Assembly: GCA_029560465.1 (NCBI GenBank)
Contig: JAKQKX010000002.1
Coordinates: 1 to 40,290, forward strand
DNA: 40,290 nucleotides
Source: Candidatus Omnitrophota bacterium
GTDB lineage: Bacteria; Omnitrophota; Gorgyraeia; Zapsychrales; JANLHA01
Direction of reading: 5' to 3'
Shown here: piece after piece, positions 25,592-33,889 of the stretch
Layout: every line of letters starts with the position of its first letter
Numbering within the stretch: the stretch's first letter is position 1
Notes under the pieces: generated by a model
Database searches by the model: none
Told to the model about the DNA's origin: nothing
Seen by the model: only the letters and a program-made list of their open reading frames with translations
Made by a program: the position numbers and the translations under genes

Positions 25592-26914
25592 ATGACGGAT
25601 TTCAGGCACTATTTATCAGGCGTTAAAAAGCAAAAAAAACGGCGAAGTTGGAAAACGCGCGAATTATTTCTGGCGGCTGTGTTCTTCTTCCTTTCTCCTC
25701 TTCCCCTCCGTGGAGAGGAAATCGCTTTAAGCTTAAACGAATCGATAGCCCTGGCCCTTCGCGAGAATCGCAGCATCCTGCTGAAAGCGCACGAGATCAA
25801 AAAAGCGCAGGAGAACATCGCGCAAGCCCGTGGCGGCTTTTTCCCATCAGTCACGGCCTTAGCCACCTATTCGCAGACAAAAGAATATTTCGAAAAAGAT
25901 TTGACCCAGACAGCGGCCCAGGCAAGCGTCAAGCAATATCTGTATACCGGCGGAAAAACCTTTAACACATACCATCAAAACCAGTCTGACTTCGACGCGG
26001 CCGAAGCGGCGCTTGAAAAAACCAAAGCAGAAGTCATTTTCGAAGTTAAAAAGGCCTTCTACTCCCTGCTTTTGACCAATGAATTTGTTCAACTCAACAA
26101 GCAGATACTGGACAACACGCAGCAGCATCTGGTTTATTCAGAAGTGCTTTATCACAACGGGCGGACAGACGAACTTGAATTATTAAGAATTAAGGAGGCC
26201 TTTAATTCTGTTGAAGAAGCTTATCAAGAATCCGTCCACCAATCCGAAGCGCTGCAGGCTTTGCTGTGCAACCTGCTGTTTATTGATGAAAAGACTCTCA
26301 TCAAGCCCGAAGGCGAATTTGTTTACGACCCCCAGATATTAAAATACGAAGAAGGGGTCCTTAAAGCGCTGAAACAGCGCCCCGAGATGATGGAGTTCGA
26401 CGCCTTGGAACAATCCGACGAATACGCCATCGAGATATCCAAATCGGGCAATCGCCCGAGTGTTTACGCCTCCTGGGATTACTACGCGCGTTCCCATTTA
26501 TCCGGCTCGACGACCGGGAATTGGAATGACTACAGCGTGATTGGCGTGACGATGACCTGGCCGGTTTTTGACGGCTGGGCGACAAAAGCAAAAGTCGAAG
26601 AAGCGATCCTTGACCTTAAACAGACCCAGCTAAGCAGGGAGAAATTTATTAAAGACATGGCCGTGGAACTCAAAGGGGCCTATTTGGAGCTTAAAGACGC
26701 TATCAACCAAGTGAAAACCGTCCAAGCCAGCATGGCCTATTATGACAATAATTACATGACGGCCCAAGAAAAACACGCTAAAGGATTATTGAGCACCCTG
26801 GCTCTTGACGACGCCCGGGTGAGCCAGCAGGTCGCTCTGTTCAACAAAAAACAGGCGATTTACAATTTTATAATTGCCAAAAGTAAATTTGAAAAAGCCA
26901 CAGGAGGAGAATAA
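25592..26914 (+). CDS. TolC-like outer-membrane efflux protein
   Basis: Outer-membrane factor of 440 residues. After a long signal peptide (hydrophobic core LFLAAVFFFLSPLPL, about residues 26-40) come two outer-membrane-efflux repeats. Typical phrases are LSLNESIALALRENRSILL, IAQARGGFFPSVTALATYS, KQYLYTGGKTF and VTMTWPVFDGWATKAKVEEA. It should trimerise into the outer-membrane channel of the RND pump encoded next. The stop overlaps the adaptor start by one base (TAATG), with AGGAGGAG before it. The upstream basic residues before the signal core (KKQKKRRSWK) make the n-region unusually long. Confidence 0.88.
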   Translation: MTDFRHYLSGVKKQKKRRSWKTRELFLAAVFFFLSPLPLRGEEIALSLNESIALALRENRSILLKAHEIKKAQENIAQARGGFFPSVTALATYSQTKEYFEKDLTQTAAQASVKQYLYTGGKTFNTYHQNQSDFDAAEAALEKTKAEVIFEVKKAFYSLLLTNEFVQLNKQILDNTQQHLVYSEVLYHNGRTDELELLRIKEAFNSVEEAYQESVHQSEALQALLCNLLFIDEKTLIKPEGEFVYDPQILKYEEGVLKALKQRPEMMEFDALEQSDEYAIEISKSGNRPSVYASWDYYARSHLSGSTTGNWNDYSVIGVTMTWPVFDGWATKAKVEEAILDLKQTQLSREKFIKDMAVELKGAYLELKDAINQVKTVQASMAYYDNNYMTAQEKHAKGLLSTLALDDARVSQQVALFNKKQAIYNFIIAKSKFEKATGGE

Positions 26915-27846
26915 TGAATTCCCGGATAAAATATCTCGTAATAATCCTGGGCGTTATCCTGCTCTTCCCCATCGGGAGGTCCATGATGGGGAAACCCGGG
27001 CCACGCGCCGAACCGCAGGAAGAAAAAATTCCTGTTCGGGTTCAAAAAGTTTATTTAAAAGACATTCAAAGGACCCTGGAATACGTGGGCAACGTGAAAG
27101 CGCAGGCTGAAGTGATGATTTATCCCAAGGTCAGCGGGAAGATCATCGAAAAGGTCAAAGAAGAAGGCGCCGAAGTGAACCAGGGGGAAGTCATCGCGTA
27201 CATCGATCGCGACGAGATCGGACTGAAGTTCGAAAAAGCCCCGGTGGAAAGCCCGATTAAAGGAGTGATCGGCCGTGTTTTTGTGGATATCGGCTCCCCC
27301 GTCACAGCCCCGGCCGCCGGGTCCTCGCAAACAGCCGTCGCGATGGTGATCGATATGGACACCGTGACAATCGACCTGGATATCCCCGAGATCTATCTGG
27401 CCAGGATCCATTTGGGCCAACAGGCGGCCATCAGTTTTGACGCCTATCCAGGCCAGACATTTACGGGAACAGTTAAAAAAATCAGCCCCGTCTTGAACCT
27501 CCTGAACCGGGCCGCCCCCATTGAAATCCAAATTGACAACAAAGACCACCGCCTGAAATCAGGGATGTTTGCGAGGGTCGTTCTTCCGATCGAAAAACAC
27601 GCGCAAGTTCCCGTTCTTATCAAAGAAGCGGTCATCGGGAAGGAGCCCGAGGCCTATGTTTATGTAATTGAAAATGAAAAGGCGCACTTAAAAAAAGTCA
27701 CGCTGGGAATCCGGTCCGCCGAAAATATTGAAGCGAGCACAGGCGTCCAGGAGGGGGACTGGGTGGTCGTCATGGGTCAACAGCGTTTATACCATAATGC
27801 TCCCGTGTACGTGGAGATTGATGAGTCCCCAGGAGCCGCCCGATGA
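26914..27846 (+). CDS. RND efflux periplasmic adaptor (HlyD/MFP family) without hairpin
   Basis: Membrane-fusion protein of 310 residues with an N-terminal anchor (about 6-22). The biotinyl-lipoyl halves are PKVSGKIIEKVKEEGAEVNQG and ESPIKGVIGRVFVDIGSPV. A barrel domain (about 155-235, VTIDLDIPEIYLARI) and the membrane-proximal domain with GVQEGDWVVVMGQQRL follow. Between the lipoyl halves only about 15 residues are present (YIDRDEIGLKFEKAP) where most adaptors have a long alpha-hairpin that docks to TolC. It links pump and channel. The gene overlaps the RND gene by four bases. TTG/GTG starts were not needed. Confidence 0.88.
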   Translation: MNSRIKYLVIILGVILLFPIGRSMMGKPGPRAEPQEEKIPVRVQKVYLKDIQRTLEYVGNVKAQAEVMIYPKVSGKIIEKVKEEGAEVNQGEVIAYIDRDEIGLKFEKAPVESPIKGVIGRVFVDIGSPVTAPAAGSSQTAVAMVIDMDTVTIDLDIPEIYLARIHLGQQAAISFDAYPGQTFTGTVKKISPVLNLLNRAAPIEIQIDNKDHRLKSGMFARVVLPIEKHAQVPVLIKEAVIGKEPEAYVYVIENEKAHLKKVTLGIRSAENIEASTGVQEGDWVVVMGQQRLYHNAPVYVEIDESPGAAR

Positions 27847-30800
27847 ATCTTCCGGAATTCGGGGTCAAAAGACCGGTCACAAACCTGATGATCTTCTCAG
27901 CCATCATCGTCCTCGCCCTTTACAGTTTAACCCGCCTGGGAATCGACAACATGCCCAAGATTGAGCCCCCGGTCATTAGCATCATTTCCTCTTACCCGGG
28001 CGCCAACCCGGAGGACGTCGAAGCGAAAGTGACGGAACCGCTCGAGAATCAATTGGCGACCACCCCGGGGCTTGAAAAAATCACCTCGAAGTCATCGGAT
28101 GGCCTGTCCGTGATATCGCTTAAATTTGACTGGTCGACAGACCTGAACACGGCTTCCAACGATATCCGAGACAGGATTGACCTGGCCAAGCAATTTCTAC
28201 CCGACATCCCGGACGAGATGGAAAATCCCATCATTTTTAAATTTAACACAGCGAACATGCCGGTCCTTTTCATAAGCGTGACCGCGACACAATCCTACAC
28301 CCAGCTTTATGACATCATTGACAAACGCGTGGCGGACGCCATCCGGCAATTATCCGGGGTGGGGACTGTGCAACTGCTCGGCGGCTTGGAGCGGCAAATC
28401 AATGTGCTGATTGACCGGCAACGCCTAGAAGGGTACGGGTTATCCATCCTGGATATCCAAAACGCCCTGAAATCAGAAAACATAGCCCAACCCTTAGGTA
28501 AATTAAAAACCGGATTAACAGATTACCTGATCCGCCTGCCCGGGGAATTCGCCAACCCTGAAGAAATCAATTCGGTCATTTTAGGGAAACATAACGGCAA
28601 TCTGATTTATTTAAAAGACATCGCGAAAATCGAAGACAGCTTTAAAGAAGTCACCCTTAAGGTTCGAATCAATGAAAATCCCGGATTGCTTTTATTCATT
28701 CAAAAACAGACCGACACCAACACCGTTAAAGTCGCCACGCGCATAAAAAAGAGGTTAAATGAGCTGCGCAAAACACTCCCCGGGGACATTCAAATGCACA
28801 TCATTTTTGACACGTCCCAAGACATCACGGACTCGTTGAATAACCTAAAATCCTCGGTCTGGGTTGGCATCACCCTGGTAATTTTCGTCGTTTGGTTTTT
28901 CTTAAGGCGCATTATCCCCAGCATCATCATCGCCCTGACCATCCCCTTCTCTCTCCTGATCGCTTTTATTTACCTTTTCTTGAGCGGCCGCACGGTCAAC
29001 GTGATCAGCCTGTCCTCCTTGGCCATAGCCGCGGGAATGGTCGTGGACAACGCCATTGTTGTTGTTGACAATATCTACCGCAAGCTGGAACGGGGCAACC
29101 GCCCGAAGGAAGCGGCAATCTTCGGTGCCAAGGAAATGTTCCTGGCGATATCCGCGTCGACATTCACGACCATCGTCGTTTTCCTGCCGATGCTGTTTCT
29201 GCCGGGCGTCATCGGGATCATGTTTGGGGAAATGGCGGTGATCATAACAGTCACGCTTTTGGCTTCCCTTTTTACCGCTTCCACGTTCGCGCCCATGTTA
29301 TCTTCCCTCTGGATGAAGGGCTTGTTCCAGAACCAAAACGGGCACGGCCTGTTCTCCCGATTTTACGTATTTTCCGAAAATGCCTTTCAAAGGTGTGACG
29401 AATACTATGCCACCGTTCTCGACTGGGCTTTGCGGCACAAAAAACTTGTCCTGATTGGTTTTTCGGCGGCTTTTTTTGCCGCGCTTTTCCTGACACCTTT
29501 TATCGGGAACGAATTCGCCCCGGAGGAAGACACGGGAGACATCCGCTTAACCGTCCATCTTCCCCTGGGAACACGGCTCGAGGAATCAGATCAAGTGGCG
29601 CGCAGGATCGAGGCGATTATGAAAGAAGACATCCCCGAAGCGAAATTCATTTTCGCCCGCCTGGGGGACCCCCCAGGGGGGGCGCGCGCGTCAGGACAAA
29701 CGGGAGGGTCCCACGTGATCACCTGCGGCACGAAACTGGTCCCTAAAACGGAACGTAACAGGACTGACAAGGAAATCGCCCAAATCTTAAGGCAAAAAAT
29801 CAATCGAATCCCGGGGATTGAAAAGATCGACATGACCATCGGTAATCCCATCGGCCGCATGCTTACGGGGATGGGCGGGAAAGCGGTTCAAATCGAGATT
29901 ATCGGGAATTCTTTCAACGAAACCGATCAAGTCGCCAACCGGGTGAAATCAATCCTTAAGAAAATCCCCGGCGCGGTTGATGTTTCAATTTCCAGGGAGC
30001 TCAATAGCCCTCAACTGGAAATCCAGATTGACCGTGTCAAAGCCGCGAGCCTGGGCCTCACCATGAGCACAATCGCCAACAGCCTGAACACATCGATTGC
30101 CGGCTCGACAGCGACAAAATACCGGGAGGAAGGCGAGACATACGACATTTTTGTGCGGCTGGACGAATCCTCCCGGCAAAAGATAGAAGACCTAGAGGGG
30201 CTTTCCATCGTTTCCCCGACAACGCACACGCAAATCAAATTATCAAACATCGCCCGTGTCGTCGAAGGGTTCAGCCCGGTTGAAATCGAAAGGCAGAATC
30301 GGGAACGCGTAGTCCGGGTCGAATGCAACGCGTATAAACGCTCTTCAGGGAAAATCGTCGAAGATATCAAAAAAGAGCTGAAGAACATGACGTTGCCCTC
30401 TCATGTCATAGTCAACATCGGAGGAGAAGCCGAAGAGCAAAAAAAGGCGTTCCAGGATTTGGGTTTACTCTTACTTCTGGGAGTCTGCTTGGTGTACATG
30501 ATTATGGCGGCTCAATTTGAATCGCTCCTAGACCCGTTTATTGTCATGTTCGCCATCCCTTTTATCTTCATCGGCGTCATTGGGACATTTTATTTAACAG
30601 GCACCACTTTAAACGTCGTCAGTTATTTAGGGGTTATCATGCTTTTGGGTATCGTGGTCAACAACGCCATTGTGCTTATCAGTTATATTATTCTGCTAAG
30701 AGCCCGCGGCCTGAATATGCATGATGCGGTCACGCATGCAGGACGGGACCGCTTGCGGCCCATCTTAATGACGACAATCACAACGCTGTCAGGGTTCCTC

Positions 30801-30950
30801 CCTTTAGCCGTCTCGCGGGGTGTTGGCAGCGAAACCTGGCAGCCTTTGGGGAGGACGATGTTCGGGGGGCTGCTGGTTTCAACGGTGATAACCCTCATCT
30901 TTGTGCCGACTCTTTATACCGTTCTTCATCGGAAGATATTAAAACATTAG
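27843..30950 (+). CDS. RND-family efflux pump (AcrB/MdtB-like) inner-membrane transporter
   Basis: A full-length pump of 1035 residues with twelve helices and two large periplasmic loops. The N-terminus (NLPEFGVKRPVTNLMIF) and FPDIEPPVISI-type segment are typical, and TTPGLEKITSKS lies in the first porter domain. TM4 carries GMVVDNAIVVVDNIYR near residue 400, so the proton-relay aspartate pair reads Asp-Asn, as in many non-enteric RND pumps. TM10 has LGIVVNNAIVLISYI. It exports drugs, lipids or metabolites; substrate unknown. It sits third in the operon between the adaptor and a PII-like protein. Confidence 0.9.
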   Translation: MNLPEFGVKRPVTNLMIFSAIIVLALYSLTRLGIDNMPKIEPPVISIISSYPGANPEDVEAKVTEPLENQLATTPGLEKITSKSSDGLSVISLKFDWSTDLNTASNDIRDRIDLAKQFLPDIPDEMENPIIFKFNTANMPVLFISVTATQSYTQLYDIIDKRVADAIRQLSGVGTVQLLGGLERQINVLIDRQRLEGYGLSILDIQNALKSENIAQPLGKLKTGLTDYLIRLPGEFANPEEINSVILGKHNGNLIYLKDIAKIEDSFKEVTLKVRINENPGLLLFIQKQTDTNTVKVATRIKKRLNELRKTLPGDIQMHIIFDTSQDITDSLNNLKSSVWVGITLVIFVVWFFLRRIIPSIIIALTIPFSLLIAFIYLFLSGRTVNVISLSSLAIAAGMVVDNAIVVVDNIYRKLERGNRPKEAAIFGAKEMFLAISASTFTTIVVFLPMLFLPGVIGIMFGEMAVIITVTLLASLFTASTFAPMLSSLWMKGLFQNQNGHGLFSRFYVFSENAFQRCDEYYATVLDWALRHKKLVLIGFSAAFFAALFLTPFIGNEFAPEEDTGDIRLTVHLPLGTRLEESDQVARRIEAIMKEDIPEAKFIFARLGDPPGGARASGQTGGSHVITCGTKLVPKTERNRTDKEIAQILRQKINRIPGIEKIDMTIGNPIGRMLTGMGGKAVQIEIIGNSFNETDQVANRVKSILKKIPGAVDVSISRELNSPQLEIQIDRVKAASLGLTMSTIANSLNTSIAGSTATKYREEGETYDIFVRLDESSRQKIEDLEGLSIVSPTTHTQIKLSNIARVVEGFSPVEIERQNRERVVRVECNAYKRSSGKIVEDIKKELKNMTLPSHVIVNIGGEAEEQKKAFQDLGLLLLLGVCLVYMIMAAQFESLLDPFIVMFAIPFIFIGVIGTFYLTGTTLNVVSYLGVIMLLGIVVNNAIVLISYIILLRARGLNMHDAVTHAGRDRLRPILMTTITTLSGFLPLAVSRGVGSETWQPLGRTMFGGLLVSTVITLIFVPTLYTVLHRKILKH

Positions 30951-30962
30951 GGGGACAGAGGC

Positions 30963-31256
30963 ATGCTGAAAATGATTATGCTGGTGTTTAATGAAGCCGT
31001 CGAAATGGAGATCCTGGAAATCCTTGAACAGTGCGGCGTGAAGAATTTCACGAAAATACCGGAAACATATGGCCGGGGCACAACGTCCGGGGGGCATGAG
31101 GGGAATGATGTCTGGCCCGGCAGAAACACAATTTTTTATGTCGCCTGCCCGGAAGAAGACGCCAAAAAGCTGCTCGCTGCGATCAGGGAAACCCGTAAAA
31201 CGCTGGGGAAAGAAGGGGTCAAAGCGTTCCTCTTGCCCCTGGAAGATTTAACTTAA
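30963..31256 (+). CDS. PII-like transporter-associated protein (PG0541 family)
   Basis: The 97-residue protein has the pattern of the PG0541-like family: MLKMIMLVFNEAVEMEILEIL, CGVKNFTKIPETYGRG, SGGHEGNDVWPGRNTIFYVA and EGVKAFLLPLE. It is a single ferredoxin-like alpha-beta fold related to PII proteins and repeatedly found next to RND pumps. It may sense a ligand or metal and adjust pump activity; the mechanism is not established. It begins 12 bases after the pump stop, preceded by GGGGA. Confidence 0.85.
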   Translation: MLKMIMLVFNEAVEMEILEILEQCGVKNFTKIPETYGRGTTSGGHEGNDVWPGRNTIFYVACPEEDAKKLLAAIRETRKTLGKEGVKAFLLPLEDLT

Positions 31257-31298
31257 ATTTTTCTGAAGGCCGGAATTCCGAACATTTTTACCGGCCCC

Positions 31299-31343
31299 AA
31301 CCATAGAAATGGCGGGCCATCATGGCCCGCCATTTCTATGGTT
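31299..31343. terminator. Large perfect inverted repeat, likely bidirectional terminator
   Basis: Two 22-base arms match perfectly around a single central C at 31321 (effective loop ATCAT). They lie between the convergent PG0541-like and ferritin-like genes. A second, shorter dyad (GGCCGG at 31268-31273 with CCGGCC at 31291-31296) precedes it. T-runs are short, so termination may rely on the very stable stem. Confidence 0.65.
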
Positions 31344-31388
31344 TCAAACTCCGCGCCCGTAAAACAAGCGCAGCACGTGAACATAATC

Positions 31389-31880
31389 CTACTCGATTTT
31401 AGTCTTCATGTCTTCCAGGATGGCTTCCAGGTCTTCCTCATGCTTGACCTCATCTTCCAGGATTTCTAAAACAAGATGGGCCGTGATAGGGTCCTTCCCT
31501 TCAACCATTTTCAGCAATTTTTGATAAACCTCAATCGCACATTGCTCTCCCTTAATGTTCTGCTCCAACAATTTCTTCGTGTGTGGGTTGCTGGGCTCAT
31601 CATAACCGCAATTACACTGTTCACTCCATTGCCCCGGGTTCAGAAGCGGCGTTCCGCCAAGCTGGATAATCCGGTCTGACAGCTTATTGGCGTGCTCCAG
31701 CTCTTCGTTAGCGTGTTCCGCCAGTTCTTCCGAAACGATCCCCCGCATCCTTCCGACCGCAACTTTAGAACCCGCCCAATATTGATAATACGCCAACCAC
31801 TCATCCGCCAAAGCTTTATTGAGTTGTTTCAGCAACTCTTTAATGTCTACGCCAACGATCTCTCTTCCCTTTGTTCCCAT
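31389..31880 (-). CDS. DPS-like ferritin (DPSL/thioferritin type)
   Basis: A four-helix ferritin-like protein of 163 residues. Di-iron ligands are visible: Glu27 (DEWLAYYQY), Glu60 with His63 (EELEHAN), Glu112, and Glu144 with His147 (EDEVKHEED). Cys89/Cys91 and Cys114 resemble the paired cysteines (the thioferritin motif) of DPS-like proteins in archaea and Bacteroides. These form DPS-like cages that use peroxide to oxidise iron, protecting anaerobes from oxidative stress. Its own promoter (31942-31971) and an AGGAGG site precede the ATG. Bacterioferritin-like proteins are the alternative. Confidence 0.8.
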   Translation of the reverse strand: MGTKGREIVGVDIKELLKQLNKALADEWLAYYQYWAGSKVAVGRMRGIVSEELAEHANEELEHANKLSDRIIQLGGTPLLNPGQWSEQCNCGYDEPSNPHTKKLLEQNIKGEQCAIEVYQKLLKMVEGKDPITAHLVLEILEDEVKHEEDLEAILEDMKTKIE

Positions 31881-31941
31881 AGAGCCTCCTCTTATTCTTT
31901 TGGTTTGTTTCTTTTATTCCCGCGATCAAAACAGCATAGGA

Positions 31942-31971
31942 ATTATATCACTAACTTGTTAAATCAGTAAA
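31942..31971 (-). promoter_or_regulatory. Sigma-70 promoter of the ferritin-like gene
   Basis: On the minus strand: TTTACT, 18-base spacer and a perfect TATAAT, about 60 bases before the start at 31880. No PerR- or Fur-like palindrome is obvious around it. Confidence 0.6.
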
Positions 31972-32037
31972 AAAAAACTTGGCTGTGTTGAGGGCCCCGG
32001 CGCATCATGAAAGCCTGGCAATGATGGCGGGCTTCAA

Positions 32038-32955
32038 CTATAAGGATTCAAGAAATTCCCAGGATATCACAAATTCGCCTAAAGGATGCAAGCCCAATCT
32101 AAGCTCCTGCACGCCATCATTCCAGGTGACCATGTTAGGCGACTCTTCGGAGGGGCTACCGTAGAGGCCCGACAGGAAGCCCAAATGATCATTTAACCCT
32201 TTCTCAAAATCACCGTCATCAGGTCTTACAGGAACATAAATCATTATAAACGTCAGCCTGCCTTGTGTGAACTCGAAAAAGGCCTCGGCCGGACGCAGAT
32301 TAACCGTCAAGGGGGCCTTATAGACTTCAGCATTAACCGGCATATCCCCCTCCGGAGGTAATTTCTCCACTTTAAAATGCTTATATTGACCGAGAAATTC
32401 TTCCCGGGGCATCCCCAAGTGGACTCCCTCCAGGGAAGATATTTTCCCGGGCTCCAGGCCAGTTATGGCAACAGGATCCCGCAGCCATCGAAGGCCGACT
32501 AAAGCGGAATACACTCCGTCTTTCTCCCCCATGATGGCAATACCGGTGTCATTCAACCCGTCCTTCCATTGGATCGCCCTCATTTCGCTGTCAACACCGC
32601 TGGGGGCCCCATAAAGGTCCTTTAAACGATCAACAAGACGGGAATATTCTTCTGGGAGGATATCAAATTGTAAAACCACGGCTTCAAGACCCCTGTCCGC
32701 GACAACGCAGACCGCATTCAGCTTCAATGCGCCTGATAAAAATGACGCTTGATATTTATTCTGGCCGATATCAGCAACGGGCTGATTCAAAACCTTTTCT
32801 ATCTCCTGAACACTCATGCCCCAGTGCAAAAGCCCGCCGACACCCGGATACTGATCAAGATGATATTTTTTAACCTTACTGTCTGCATTCGCCGAAGCAG
32901 TACAAACGCCCATGATATTGGCCATCATGACAAACAATACTAAAAATCTTTTCAT
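32038..32955 (-). CDS. Secreted protein with two internal repeat modules, function unknown
   Basis: This 305-residue protein has a signal peptide (cleavage near ASANA, residue 24). Two related modules follow, at about 42-141 and 177-290. Each starts with an L/V-H-W/L-GM-x-x-E motif (LLHWGMSVQEIEKVL; GVHLGMPREEFLGQY). Each ends with an L-YG-PS segment, then W-DG and a short strand (LYGAPS...IQWKDG; LYGSPS...VTWNDG). Family not recognised. The start at 32955 has GGGGGAG upstream; the longer frame to 33093 is rejected because it would put 46 residues before a good signal peptide. It lies 148 bases after the NikO-like gene and may be independent. Confidence 0.7.
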   Translation of the reverse strand: MKRFLVLFVMMANIMGVCTASANADSKVKKYHLDQYPGVGGLLHWGMSVQEIEKVLNQPVADIGQNKYQASFLSGALKLNAVCVVADRGLEAVVLQFDILPEEYSRLVDRLKDLYGAPSGVDSEMRAIQWKDGLNDTGIAIMGEKDGVYSALVGLRWLRDPVAITGLEPGKISSLEGVHLGMPREEFLGQYKHFKVEKLPPEGDMPVNAEVYKAPLTVNLRPAEAFFEFTQGRLTFIMIYVPVRPDDGDFEKGLNDHLGFLSGLYGSPSEESPNMVTWNDGVQELRLGLHPLGEFVISWEFLESL

Positions 32956-33103
32956 CTTCTTTTCTCCCCCTCTGGTCACGGTCCGCGGTTCGTTTTCAGC
33001 CATCCTAACACACCGCGGCCCGGCTGTCCAAAGATAAACACAAAACAAAACGTATTTCCTGCCCAAAAACATCCCAACAGCCGCCCTTTGCACAATCGTT
33101 TTC

Positions 33104-33889
33104 TTAACGGCATCCCCTCAAAGGGTCTTTATTCCCCCCTCCCGAGCCGCAGACCGGGCATTCTTGCATTCTAAGCGGTTTTTCAAGATTACTCCGATAC
33201 AACACGTCTTCGTCCCGGAATACCGCCATTGTCGGGCCGTCCGCGATGACCCGGCCCTGATGAAGAACAATGGTGCGTTCACAGAGATCAGCGGCCATAT
33301 CCAGATCATGCGTGGCAATGATCTTGGTGTGATGGAAGGTTTTAAGCAACGCTATCAACCGTCTACGGGCGGCGGGATCCAGGCTTGAGGTTGGTTCATC
33401 TAAAACCAGGATATCCGGGGACATCGCCAGGACCGTTGCGATCGCCACCGCCCGTTTTTCTCCCTGGGAAAGCCGGTAAGGTGGCCGATTCCTCAAATGC
33501 GTGGCCCCCACTGTTTCAAGCGCCTGCACGACCTTGCGCTCAACGTCTTCCGGGTCTAGCCCCATATTGAGGGGGCCAAAAGCCACGTCATCAAAAACCG
33601 TCGGCATAAAGAGCTGATCATCGGGGTTCTGGAAGACCATTCCCACCGAACGCCGGATGGCATCCACAGTCTTTGAAGAAACCGGGTAATCTCCGATCCT
33701 TATTTTCCCCCGGGCGGCCGTCAGGTATCCATTCATATGAAGCAACAGCGTCGATTTGCCAGCCCCGTTCTCACCCACCAAAGCTACCGACTCCCCGTGC
33801 GTGATGCGGAAAGAAACCCCGCATAATCCCGCCGTGCCGTCAGGATAGGCATAATGCACATCATGGGCTTCCACGATATGATGGCTCAT
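33104..33889 (-). CDS. ECF nickel/cobalt transporter ATPase (NikO/CbiO)
   Basis: ABC ATPase of 261 residues with Walker A GENGAGKST, Q-loop FQNPDDQLF (the CbiO-type signature), LSQGEKRAVAIA signature, Walker B ILVLDEPTS and switch ATHDLDMA. It powers the nickel importer with NikMN and NikQ. The tail after about residue 235 carries CPVCG and a final GCR, unusual for this family and perhaps metal-binding. The ATG at 33889 overlaps the NikQ stop (ATGA); a GTG at 33898 is an alternative. Confidence 0.9.
   Translation of the reverse strand: MSHHIVEAHDVHYAYPDGTAGLCGVSFRITHGESVALVGENGAGKSTLLLHMNGYLTAARGKIRIGDYPVSSKTVDAIRRSVGMVFQNPDDQLFMPTVFDDVAFGPLNMGLDPEDVERKVVQALETVGATHLRNRPPYRLSQGEKRAVAIATVLAMSPDILVLDEPTSSLDPAARRRLIALLKTFHHTKIIATHDLDMAADLCERTIVLHQGRVIADGPTMAVFRDEDVLYRSNLEKPLRMQECPVCGSGGGNKDPLRGCR

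Noticed and set aside
29024-29070. Asp-Asn in place of the Asp-Asp proton relay in the RND pump as a defect
   Set aside because: GMVVDN is common in RND pumps outside Proteobacteria, so it is not taken as inactivation.
32956-33093. 46-residue extension of the secreted duplicated protein
   Set aside because: A signal peptide with a good ribosome site begins at 32955.
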